Part shown: piece after piece, positions 23,820 through 34,339 of the stretch
How positions within the stretch are numbered: position 1 is the stretch's first letter
Layout: each line of letters starts with the position of its first letter
DNA from: Hibiscus mutabilis
Taxonomy: Eukaryota; Streptophyta; Magnoliopsida; Malvales; Malvaceae
Assembly: GCA_019671005.1 (NCBI GenBank)
Contig: CM033752.1
Location: 2,418,001 to 2,482,000 of the forward strand
DNA length: 64,000 bases
Direction: 5' to 3'
Program-made: the position numbers and the translations under genes
The notes under the pieces: generated by a model
What the model was told of the DNA's origin: nothing
Seen by the model: only the letters and a program-made list of their open reading frames with translations
The model's database searches: none

Positions 23820-25158
23820 TGTAATACCCGTATTTTGTCCGGGGTATACGTTTTATTAAATAAATAAGGCCAATAAATAATAATAATTGATAAATAATAC
23901 ACTATAAATAAATAAATATAAAAACCCAAATAAATGTCCATTTACAAAAAATGTCCAATTACATTTGTAAAAAAACCCCAAAGCCCAATTTAAGCCCAAT
24001 GTACAACCTCTATAACCCGTTCCTTCCTATTCTGGTTAACAAAACCAAATTTTCATTTTTCCGCCCAATTACAGTTCATTTACAATTCGTTGCTAGCTAA
24101 ACAAGCACAAATGGCCCAAAATTGGTTTTTCCCGCTCAAAACCAGTCCATGTGTCAGCTCTCTATTCGTCCAGACCCATTTTACACGGATCTTGGTTTTC
24201 TCTGACGTCAACGGTCAGATCCTATAAATACCTGCAAGAGAGAGAGAAAATGCCAGTAATTAATAATATAATAAATAAAGTAATAATATAATAATAATTA
24301 AATACAACAATAATGAGGAGATAAAGCTTACCTCAGGAATACCGAAAGACGTCGAATAGCTGGAGGGTCGCTGGGCATCCAAAGAGACGCTGGAGGAGTT
24401 GGCCAACGTCAGAAAAAGCGTCAGCCGTCATACAACCACGCTGAAAACACCATCGGGAAGGTAATCTCCTTAACCTTTTCGATTACCTGCAAAACCAACA
24501 CGAAATAGGTTAGATCGAGACCAAAAATAGTGGGAAATAGTAAATGGAAATGGGATCCGACACTCATCTAGTGGTCGGAATAATGTTAAAGCGGTGGCCA
24601 GAGTTTTTTTTCTGAATAAAGGCCGAGTTGAAGAGGGAATTGGGTGCGGGTAGTTAGATCTAGTTCGGGTGAAGTCGGGAATCCTATTGGATTAGGGTTA
24701 GATTTAGGGTTTTTAGGTCTGAAAATCAAATTTGGGGAAATTTTAGGGGTTTCGGCTGGCGGCCGAAAATCGCCTCACGACGGTCGGCCGAAAGAGGACG
24801 GTGGTCGGATGTTTTGGATGGTTGTCGGGGAACAGCTAAAGGTCGTCAGTGATTGGCAGAGTTGGATCGAACGGTGGTGATCATGGCGAAGGGTTGCCGA
24901 ATATTTGGGCGTTCATCGTGTTGTTCATGAACACGTATGGACACCATATGGAAACTTATGACTTTGATCCATCTTGGGATAAAAATCTGGGAAATATGTG
25001 TTTGTGTTGGGAGAATTTGAGAGAGAGTGTGGGTAGAGAGAGGGGGTTCAGCTGAAAATAGAGCCAAAAGCTCAAATTTGGGCATTTATAGCCCTCCCAA
25101 AAAGGCATCGTTTTGGTGCCGGGTTTGGGAGACCCGCGAAGTAAATTCGGGTAGAGAT
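23820..25158 (+). mobile_element. LTR-like fragment C, truncated on the right
   Basis: It starts TGTAATACCCGTATTTTG, an LTR-like terminus. It has a promoter-like block (24,203-24,231), GC-richer sequence at 24,600-24,900, and no primer site at its right end. At about 25,158 it passes into the last 70 bases of an Athila-like LTR. The motif CATCGTTTTGGTGCCGG near 25,107 resembles the palindromic motif of the LTR at 51,592-51,647. ORFs here are not coherent. Confidence 0.6.
24203..24231 (+). promoter_or_regulatory. Putative LTR promoter: TGACGTCA plus TATA box
   Basis: TGACGTCA (24,203-24,210), a bZIP-type palindrome, lies 12 bases before TATAAATA (24,223-24,230). This is a compact core-promoter layout for fragment C. 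Activity is inference. Confidence 0.5.
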
Positions 25159-25236
25159 GATATCTTTACTATACTATTACTTGCGACGTGTATACTTGCA
25201 CCATTTGCGTTGCAATCAAAACACGTAACAAGTTTT

Positions 25237-25254
25237 TGGTGTCGTTGCCAGGGA
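25237..25254 (+). other. Primer binding site of element D
   Basis: TGGTGTCGTTGCCAGGGA is a two- or three-base variant of the tRNA-Asp-type site common in Athila elements. It lies six bases after the LTR end (ACGTAACA). Confidence 0.75.
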
Positions 25255-25368
25255 TTGGCAATTGGTGTTAGCTGTTTTTGTTATTGCATTTTTTTTATGT
25301 TTACTAACTTTTCTTTTTTGTTTGTTTTATCAAAAAAAATCAAGTGTGCTACAAAGTTAAGGGACATC

Positions 25369-26502
25369 AACATGAAGGGAAATAAAAGTCGATCTATTCG
25401 AGAGTTGATGTGGGAAGATAGGAATCAATCCAATCAAGAATTTGTTACACTCACCAATGGAAAACTCTTGCGCTTGTTGTGGAGAGCATCATGTGTTTGA
25501 AAATTGCCCTCAAAATCCTAGTGCATACGGCTACTTGGAGGACCATAGTTGGAACCATCAGTAAAATCCTTCATGGTAAGATCAAAATGCTCAATTTTTT
25601 CTACCATAATAGTTTTGTTGCTGCAACAGATATGCCATGGCAATATAGTCCTCGTCAAGAGCATTCAAATTCCCTAGAGGAAACGTTTCAAGCTTCCATG
25701 GCTAGACCTGATTCTCTTCTCGAATTCAATCAATTGCCACCACAATATGGTAACTTTCAAGAACTATCAAATTCCATGGATGCGATAATAGCCAGGATGG
25801 ATGTACTCTTGAGAGAAGCGGAAGATCGATCGAGGAGATTAACATATGTCTTGGATAACATGCCCAACAATTAAGTCCTAGGGATACTGAATTCCCAAGG
25901 CAAGAAGACAAGGAGCAATGCGAAGAGAGATCCCCGATGTGTAGGGAACAACTAAAACCTCCAAGTCGAGAGCATGTTGATGAGAAAGACTGCCCAACAC
26001 TGGATGAGCCTAAGCAACAAATTGCCACGACAATGATTGAGGAGCCTAAACAGAGTAATGCCGCAACAACACTCAGTGAAGCTTAGAAATCAATGCTACG
26101 GTAAATTCTGAAGAATCTGATGCCCAGAATGTTACAACACTAACGCTAAAGCAGAAATCTGTGGATTGCTCTTATCTACCATTTCCACGGCAATTGCATG
26201 ACCACATGCAAGACCAACATGATGGCAATACTGTGTTAATGAAATATGATCAGGTGATGACTGAACCTTTTGAATTCTTTAAAAACTCACCTCATCCATT
26301 GCAAGTATTCCTTGAGGAACCAACGCTGGTAGATTTGAAGCCATCAAAATCTCTACTTATGGAGATATTTGAGAGGCCTAAAGAAAATGGTGTTTGGACT
26401 CGTGAAGCTTTTCAGAAAATTAGTCATTCCCTTGACTTACATCAAATTTTGGCAGAAGATTGCCACGGCAATTGGCTAGAACAGCAATTGCCACGACAAT
26501 GA
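25369..26502 (+). pseudogene. Athila-like Gag relic of element D
   Basis: Frame-broken. At 25,468-25,506 one frame reads CACCGEHHVFENC followed by PQNP. The spacing C-x2-C-x3-H-x4-C is that of the Athila Gag zinc knuckle, which binds element RNA. Downstream, 25,630-25,874 is open (MPWQYSPRQE, SMDAIIARMDVLLREAEDR), resembling the helical tail after the knuckle. A further open piece lies at 26,161-26,502 (FFKNSPHPLQVFLEEP). The two open pieces are out of phase, so no full Gag can be made. Confidence 0.65.
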
Positions 26503-26520
26503 AGGCTACATCCAACCATA

Positions 26521-27240
26521 ATGGAAGTCAAAGATGACGAGGTAATTAAATGGTTGGGTGTTGATATAAATTTTCCTACTAATATATTCATGTCTTCAGA
26601 AACATTAACAAGGTGGAGAGTATGCGTGGACTACAAGGGAATGCGAAAGAAAAACACATCTACGATGGTAACGTAAAGGGGAGTAGCTGCAAGCACATTG
26701 GCCTAACTCTTTTTGGGAAATATTGTCACTCGATGGAGGGTGCGGATGGACTATAAGAAGTATCGAAAATGACCCTCGTCAAGTTTTCTATGAGGCAATC
26801 CTATTCACTTCAATTTTTCTTATCTGTTTATTTTGATTTTAGTTTTTTCTTTGTTTTCCATTTTAATAAGACTAGGGTGTTGAGAGAATCCCATAAAATT
26901 TGACTTGTCACTGAAAATGAACATGCCCCGGCAACTGAAGCTGGCAATTCTGGACCAAATACGAATGGCATTACCGCGGCAACCCCTACACTGCAGAAAG
27001 AATTCCCAAGACACCACCTCTACACCATTAAAGTACCACTTTTGGATGTGCCAATAAAACGACCATTGAAGCATAAAGCTTCGATCTCAGAAGAAATAGT
27101 GAAGGAGGATGGGTCGATTGAGGAAGTCGAGGAAATTGGAGAACGTGAACATGTACAAGATCCATAACCAGTAAGGCGAGGCAGCATACGCCTCAAGCAA
27201 ACGACCCAAGGGACACTACGAATTCGATGTGACGACCTCT
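26521..27240 (+). pseudogene. Relics of RT and linker, element D
   Basis: RWRVCVDYKGMRKKN at about 26,610-26,655 and RWRVRMDYKKYRK near 26,733-26,770 both resemble the RT motif around the conserved VCIDYR of Athila. The same RT motif is therefore present twice within ~150 bases while the rest of RT is gone. After that, 26,890-27,170 reads as linker-like sequence with TGCCCCGGCAA-type palindromes. Confidence 0.5.
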
Positions 27241-28067
27241 TCTATTAACTCATTTGTATTTTATTTTATTATTTGTTTAATTTTGCATGCATTGAGGACA
27301 ATGCTTTCTTCGAGTTTGGGGGGATTGTCTTTATTTGTTTCATGTTTAGTTGCATTTGCATTAATTTGTTCTTAGTTAGTGTTGCTTGCCATGATAGTTT
27401 GCGTGACTGAACCTGTTAATAACCTACTGTGATATCTGATGACGATTTATTTGCCACGGTATTAGGTTAAGAGAACTTTTGACTCTAGGCTTAGTATGGA
27501 AAGTTTCTTAGGATTTTGTTATGATGCTGCTTTAATAAACATTGTTGCGTCTTGTTAATCTAGGAGAACCTAATGAACCTTAAGCAAGGAATATTAGAAA
27601 AATGCTAGAGGTGCCCGAAACTGGCTCTAGCCAAAAAATGAAAAAAAATGATGAACAATGAACCTTAGCTAGAGGTGCCCATCCGGCTCTAGTCTTAGGG
27701 ATCTTGCAAATACTAGAGGTACCCGAAACTGGCTCTAGTATATGAATAAAAAGAAGAATTACTAGAGGTGCCCAAAACTGGCTCTAGTTAGATCGCTTGC
27801 CTCAGCAAGTTAATAAAACTAAGGTTTTGCTTGGAACTCCTATGATTGACTTGTACATGGCTACACACACACTTCACTTGCATCATACTGGATTTTGAGT
27901 AATCTTTCTATATTTTTCCTAAAGTCACAAAGGTAATTAATGCTAGTTGCCACGGTTCTGAGGATTGAAGTCAGGCATGCAACTTGTTCATGTTTGGTAA
28001 ATGCCTTGGCAAGTGGTTGTTAGTTTTGCATTGCTTGAGGACAAGCAATAGTTTGAGTTTGGGGGTG
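27241..28067 (+). other. Non-coding 3' region of element D with hairpin repeats
   Basis: There is no coding frame. It starts after a short AT-rich block with GAGGACAATG...GAGTTTGGGGGG (27,295-27,326), and a second GAGGACAAGC...GAGTTTGGGGG follows at 28,038-28,065, just before the LTR. Such duplicated purine tracts are usual in Athila. Four imperfect palindromes bounded by CTAGAG and CTCTAG lie at 27,605-27,630, 27,669-27,692, 27,713-27,738 and 27,762-27,787. Confidence 0.65.
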
Positions 28068-29550
28068 TGATAAGTGTGTAAAATTACTGTTTTCCAACCT
28101 TTTTTACTCGTATTATTGTTAGACTTGGGCTCATTTTAGTTGCATTTGTAGCCACTCATGCATAAATTCGTAGTTTCTTTTTGGAGGGCTTGATCTTGTG
28201 TTTTGCTATTTTCGTGGAAAAGTCGCTGCTTTGGTGCTTTAATTTATACAGGTCAGGATTGTCGAGGTAAGTGCTGATTACCGAGGCAAGTCGGGATAAA
28301 TCTGCCCATTTTTGGATAAACTCGAAATTCAATGTATAAGCCCCAAAAATCTAGATTTACAAGAGGAATTTGATGGAGATAAAGACTCCAATTATTGAGG
28401 AGTTCTTAGAGATAAAGATGGAAGATATTAATTATATTTATCCAATTTAATCAAGCCCAATCCTATCCTAATCAAAAATCATTATCCACAAGAAATTCAG
28501 GAGTTTGATCGGATGAGGAACTAATCTCCATGTAATTCTAACGCAATCCAACTCCAATGCAAATCCAACTCCAACGCAATTCAACTTCTCCTATCAGCAA
28601 ACAACCGATCGATCATCTCTTTAAATAGAGATCAAACCTGCGATTGGAGGGGAGAAGAGAGGGGAATCGGAGAAAGAGAGCATATCACAAGGCACCATCT
28701 TCTTCTTTATTTTTACTTTATGCGGTCTATGGCTGGGAAGTTTTCCTTTGTATATCTTTCAAACCCAGCCATGAATTGATGTAAATTGGCATGGCTTATT
28801 TTGGGTTTGTGGTTTTGATAAACGTATAGATTGTTTAGGTTTTTAAGTTTGCAATTTTAATTCAAAGTTTGTTCATTCTTGGTTCTTATTTTAATTACGA
28901 GTGAATTGGGAGAGGATCTCATGAATTCATCCATTTATCGGGAGAGTTAGATTCAAGAAACGAATGAGCATGGTCTTTATAAAAATGAATGTTGGTGAAG
29001 ACTAATTCGACTTAGGAATAAGTAGCGAATTTGAACGGCTAAGAGAATCGCAAGATCGGTTGTTGTCCACCCATGGTTAACGTAGGGATGTATCACCAAG
29101 GCATGCACAATTAACAGTGTTTTGAGTTAGAGATAACGAGAAGCCATTGAAGAACGCTTCGCCGAACTTTGAAGGTTGACGCCCTATTGCCCAAGCAATC
29201 GCTCCATTCTTAATTGCCCAGGAAATCACAGAATTGCCCAAGCAATCCGACTGAATCCAATTGACAAAACGATTGAGCTACTCTAGCACTCAATTACCAT
29301 GACAGTCCATTCGACCATCACACCACAACTCACAATAACCCGGCCTACTCTCTTATTCTATTACTTTATCCTTTATTTCTGTTTACTTAGTTTATTTTAC
29401 TTATTATTCATCATCATTCAATTTATCCCTTCCAACGCAGTAACTTAAGCAAAGTGGCCTAAACCAATCCCTGTGGAGACGATATCTTTACTATACTATT
29501 ACTTGCGACGTGTATACTTGCACCGTTTGCGTTGCACTCAAAACACGCAA
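28068..29550 (+). repeat. 3' LTR of element D
   Basis: It starts TGATAAGTGTG after the purine tract and ends near AAAACACGCAA, about 1.48 kb. A TGGGTTTG-rich middle and TAAATAGAGATC near 28,620 (possible TATA-like TTTAAATAG) are visible. It is followed at once by the inverted LTR of copy E; 29,534-29,546 and 29,562-29,574 are perfect inverted repeats around the junction. Confidence 0.75.
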
Positions 29551-31797
29551 AAACTTGTTGTGTGTTTTGAGTGCTACGCAAATGGAGTAGGTGAACATGT
29601 CGCAAGTAATAAATGATAAGTATCGAGCAACGTCTCCTTGGGGATTAGTTTGGGCCACTTTGCTTAAGTCACTGCAAATGTTTAAAAAATTAAATAATAA
29701 CAATGAATTAAGATAAAGTAAACTAAATCTAAATAATTGAAATAAAGGAAAGAGGAAACCGAATTGAGAGAGTAGGCCGGGTTATCGAGAGTAATGGTGT
29801 GATTGCCGAAAGAATTGCCTTGGCTTGGAGTTGCAATGGCAAGTAATTGCTAAGGCAAGTAGTTTGCTAGAAGTAGGACTCTTCTTTGCAAGTAGTTTCC
29901 CTGGCAAGTTAATTGCCGTGGCAAGTCAATGCAGAGTGATTGTCGAGGCAACTGGGCTGCAAATTGTTGATTCTTCAATGTTCAGCGGAGTGTTCTTCAA
30001 TGCCTTCGAATTATCCCTAACCAAAGAACTGATGATTGTGCATGCCTTGGTGATACATCCCTGCGTTAACCTTGGGTGGACAACATCGATCTTCACTGCT
30101 TTTAGCTGTTGAAATCCTTTCCTTATCCCTAAGGCGGATTAATTTCCACCAACGGTTGTTTAAATGGAAACCGTATCCAATTCGTTTTGTGAATCTAGCT
30201 CTCCCGAGCCTAGATAAATGGATGCGTTCAAGATTCTTTCCCAAGCTCACTTGAAACAATAATAAAAAACAATAATGGATAAACAATGAATTTATATTGA
30301 AACTAAAAACCAAGAACAAGAACAATTCGTCTCTCAACACCAAAAACCCAATAATCCCAAGCCAAATAAATTTAGTTCATGGCTGGGTAAAGAAGAAATA
30401 ACAAGGAAAATAACCCAGACATGGTGGGATTACAAAATAGAAATAAAATGGAGATGAAACTCCTTTGGTGTGTGAATTATTTTGGCTCGATCTCCCTCCA
30501 ATTCGACCCCCCTTTCAAAGCTACGATTTGATCTCTATTTATAGGAGAGTTTGCGATCAGATTTGCTATTGATGAGGATAGGAATAAGCTTGAATTAATT
30601 TGAATAAGAGATAATCAATCTCTTTTATCTTTATCTCCAAGAAACTCTTCAAATCTGAGTATTTATCCCTATCCAATTCTGCGTGTAAATCCAAATCTGG
30701 GAATTATCCCTTGCTTTTCGTATTTATCCTGAAAATGGACGGAATTATCCAGTTTTATCCAGATATGCCACGGCAATCAGCTTCGGAAACTCTTTCAATA
30801 TTCTCCTTAATTGCCACGGTAATCACGTCTTGCACAAATAGAGAGAACCAACAGCGAATTTTCCATAAAAACCAACAAAATGTAATACCAAGCTCATTAA
30901 CCAAGGAAACTAGGAAAATATGCATGAATGCCTATCAATGCAACTAAAATGAGCCTATGTATAACAATAATATGAGTAAAAATGGCAAGAAAAATAGTAC
31001 TTTTACGCACTCATCAAACCTCCAAACTCGAACTATTGCTTGTCCTCAAGCAATGCAAAACTAACAAGCACTTGCCAAGTCATTTACCAAACATGAACAA
31101 GTTGCATACCTGACTTCAATCCTCATAACCGTGGAAACTAGATTTAATTACCTTTGTGACTTTAGGCAAAACACATAAAAATTACTCAAAATTCAATATG
31201 ATGCAAGTGAAGTGTGTGTATAGTCATGTACAAGTTAATCATAAGAGTTCCAAGCAAAACCTTAGTTTTATTAACTTGCCGAGGCAAGCGATCTAACTAG
31301 AGTCGGTTTCGGGCACCTCTAGCATTTGCAAGATCCCTAAGAATAGAGCCAGATGGGCACCTCTAGCTAAGGTTCATTGTTCATCATTTTTTTCATCATT
31401 TTTTTTAATATTGCCTTACCTAAGGTTCACTAAGTTCTCCTAAATTAACAAGTCACAACAGTGTTTATTAAAGTTGTATCATAACGAAATCCTAAGCAAT
31501 TTTCCATGCTAAGCCTAGAGTCAAAAGTTCTCTTAACCTAATGTCGTGGCAATTAAATCATCATCAGATATCACAACAGGTTATTAACAGGTTCAGTCAG
31601 ACAAACTATCATGGCAAGTGACACTAACTAAAAACAAATGAATGCAAATGCAACAAAACATGAAACAAACAAAGACAATATCTCCCCCAAACTCGAAGAA
31701 AGCATTGTCCTCAATGCATGCAAAATTAAACAAAATAATAAAAAAAAATGAAATGCAAATAAGTTAATAGAAGAGGTCGTCACCCCGAATTCGTACT
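29551..31797 (-). mobile_element. Athila-like copy E, inverted relative to D
   Basis: Read on the minus strand this is the 3' internal region (31,797 down to 31,017), then a whole LTR starting TGATGAGTGCG at 31,016 and ending ACACAACA near 29,555, then AGTTTTTG, the start of the primer-site region. It aligns with 27,232-29,550 of copy D along its length but is clearly diverged, so it is a separate family member and not a recent palindromic duplication. The right end is joined to element A's LTR within ATTCGTA. Confidence 0.75.
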
Positions 31798-31821
31798 ACG
31801 AGTATACGTTAAGGGTGTTAA
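31789..31821 (+). repeat. End of the 3' LTR of element A
   Basis: ATTCGTACTACGAGTATACG, then TTAAGGGTGTTA, match the last bases of the 5' LTR (1002-1034). The 3' LTR that began at 20,324 therefore ends here after an ~8-kb interruption. The final bases read GTTAAC instead of GTTACA. Confidence 0.75.
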
Positions 31822-33430
31822 CTCAGCACACTCAAGCTCGAATCAAGCTCAAACTTGACTCGAATTCTTAACGAGCCGAGTCGAGCTCAGCACTACTCAG
31901 ACTCGACTGGGCTCGTTTACACCCCTATCCACGATATCTGATCTGAATTAATCAATCAACGAATTAGATATCGGTGATATACAAAAAAAAAATATTACGA
32001 ATAATTTATATTTATTTTTTAAAAAATTTTATTCATGTATTATAATATTAAATCATTGCTTAAAAATGGCAGCTGAAGCAATTTCTACATCATTAGTCAG
32101 TGAATTTGTTTCGTTTAGGTGTCATTAAATTATAAAAATTCTAATTTTATATCTAAACTTTTCGGAAAAAAAATTCATTGAATCGTGATGACGTAGCCAT
32201 TACATTATTTGTTTTCTGTATAAAAAAACACCGTTGACTCTTTTGATCGTCACCGCCAGTCAAGCGTTGCTTATCGTTGATAGCCATTCATAATAAGATT
32301 AGTACCAAAACATTTACATTTTCCCCCTCTCTTTACTTGGATTGAGTTTTTCACAAAACCCACTCAAAATCCACGAAAATATATTTAAAGATTTAACTTT
32401 TAATATCCTAATATTTTCTGTCGACTATTTAATAAAATTAGTTTCGAGATATGTTGTTGATCTTTTTGGAAGAATGTTTCTCATTGTTCGGATTTTCAAA
32501 TAAAAACCCCAACTCCCCTTAAATATGAGAAAGTCTCAAACCCCAAAAATGATGGATTTTTTTTATTTTAACTTTATGAGTTTTATAAAAATTTAGAAAA
32601 ATTTAAACCGATAAAATTATAAAAAAAAATGGTGAAATTAGTTTACCATTGTCTAAGATGGTTGCAAAAGACGTTAAAAAAGGAAAACTTTTACTACAGC
32701 TAAAATAAAGAAAAAAACGTAAATATTAAAAAAAGTATGTAAATATTATATGTATCATGTCTATACAAAAATGAATAAATAATATTTTGATTTTCACGTC
32801 AGTGCATGTCAACATCAAAATGACACAACATCCTATTGTTAAATGACTTATTAACGGGAGATTTTGGCGTGCGTCACTCTTACGGTGGGGTTAAAATAAA
32901 ATGATTCTATACAAATTTTTATTAAGTTGGCAAAAAATTGCGTATAAACTACACAAATTCTTATTTAAATGATAATAATTTAAGTTGTAATATAAGAATT
33001 TGCGTAGTTATACAAATTCTAACATAAGACAAAATCTACACAAATTCTTACCCAGTTGGTAAGAATTTATGTGATTATACAAATTCTTACTCAGTTAGCC
33101 CATTTCTACATAAATTCTTACCATTTTTTGTAAGAATTTATGTTGGCCACATTTTAACCGTATTTTAAGCGGGGTTTTATAGATTTTCCCCTTAATATCA
33201 TAATGACAAAAAAATTAAAATATTTAGTGGAAAATTTTGAACAAAAATATAGTTTAGTGACTAAAACGAGACAAGCCTTAAAGTTTAGTGACCATGGTAT
33301 AATTTACCCTTTTATTATTGGGTAAGTAAGGCCAATTTTTAATTTTCTTAAAATAGTGTTAAGGTGATTATAAGATAGTATTTGTTCATATATATTCTTA
33401 ACCATTTGACAATGCACTCACACCTTGAAG
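31822..33430. other. Intergenic, repeat-derived, no gene seen
   Basis: Positions 31,835-31,925 are rich in CTCGA/CGAGC and end GGGCTCGTTTACACCCCTA, a sequence common at plant DNA-transposon edges. Positions 32,925-33,150 hold many copies of ACAAATTCTTA(C) and its complement. The rest is AT-rich with no supported ORF. Confidence 0.5.
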
Positions 33431-33505
33431 ACAAAGCGATTGAACCCGGGTTCAATAGGATGAACATCACACACTTTTTCACTAGACCACTTGTTGGGTT
33501 CGCCA
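33350..33505 (-). mobile_element. Candidate tRNA-derived SINE
   Basis: On the minus strand, GTGGTCTAGTG (plus 33,480-33,490) fits a pol III A-box. GGGTTCAATCG (plus 33,437-33,447) fits a B-box, about 43 bases on. The B-box is part of the 18-bp perfect palindrome ATTGAACCCGGGTTCAAT (33,439-33,456). The 3' tail is AT-rich. Ends and target duplication are not resolved. Confidence 0.4.
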
Positions 33506-33557
33506 ATGTTGAAACCTAACATATAAGATATAAGATCCAAATTAATTGACCAAGATA

Positions 33558-34330
33558 GACTTAACAGTCAAATAAGTGCCCAAGTTATACCCTTTTTTTC
33601 CAAATAAATGCTTGAACTATATTTAGGGCCAAATAGGTGCCTAACGTTTCATTCCGTGACTCATTTAAGGTTTTTCCATAACATACGTTATTTTTTGGTT
33701 ATCCAATAAAATTCAAACATGTGGCATGATTGATTATTAACCCAACAATCTTTAATTTCTCTAAAAACCCCAGCTGTAACCTTAAATCCTTGAATTCTTC
33801 CACTCCGACAAACCAATTCAACCATCACCAGCCACCTTTGTCTTCATCGAACCCCCTCTACCGAAAGTCTCATCATCTCGTCGTAAAAAATCGACGAACG
33901 AACCTCCGATTAAATCGTCGACGAACACCCAACAAAGAAAAAAAAGGAGGTAGATTGGGTTTTCACCGACAATAGAGGATGACGAATGTCGAACAGTGAG
34001 GTACACAACGCTTTGGGCGGCGAACGGTGATCAACTGACTTGTGGGAATGCCGGATGGTGAGGGAGATGTGATTTGAGGGTTTAATTGAAAGAAATTAAA
34101 ACTTTGGGTTTTAAAAGAAATTTAGATTTTTAAAAAAACATAAATTAAAATATATAAAAAATAAACCACGTGTCATGTTCTGATTAGATGACGATTTTTT
34201 TTAACGACCGTTGACAAAAAAACTTTAAATGATCACGGAATAAAATGTTAGGCACCTATTTGGTCCAAAATATAGTTCAGACACCTATTTAAAAAGAGTA
34301 TAATTTAAGCACCTATTTAACTGTTAAGCC
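33558..34330. mobile_element. Mutator-like non-autonomous element 1
   Basis: Long terminal inverted repeats of ~160 bp run inward from GACTTAACAGTCAAATA (left) and, on the complement, GGCTTAACAGTTAAATA (right). The flanks ACCAAGATA (33,549-33,557) and ACCAAAATA (34,331-34,339) match at 8 of 9 bases, as expected for the 9-bp duplication of Mutator-like elements. The middle (33,730-34,080) is less AT-rich, has open frames on both strands (81 and 62 codons) and could be captured host DNA. I recognise no domain and there is no transposase. Confidence 0.8.
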
Positions 34331-34339
34331 ACCAAAATA

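Larger units (their letters stand above)
25159..29550 (+). mobile_element. Athila-like element D, internally deleted
   Basis: The left end is only the last ~70 bases of an LTR (25,159-25,230). Next come a tRNA-Asp-type primer site, broken Gag with an Athila-type zinc knuckle, relics of RT, a non-coding 3' region with hairpin repeats, two GAGTTTGGGGG purine tracts, and a complete 3' LTR (28,068-29,550). The LTR copies share GATATCTTTACTATACTATT and following bases (25,159 and 29,482). Most of pol is deleted. It faces a second, inverted copy (E). Confidence 0.75.
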
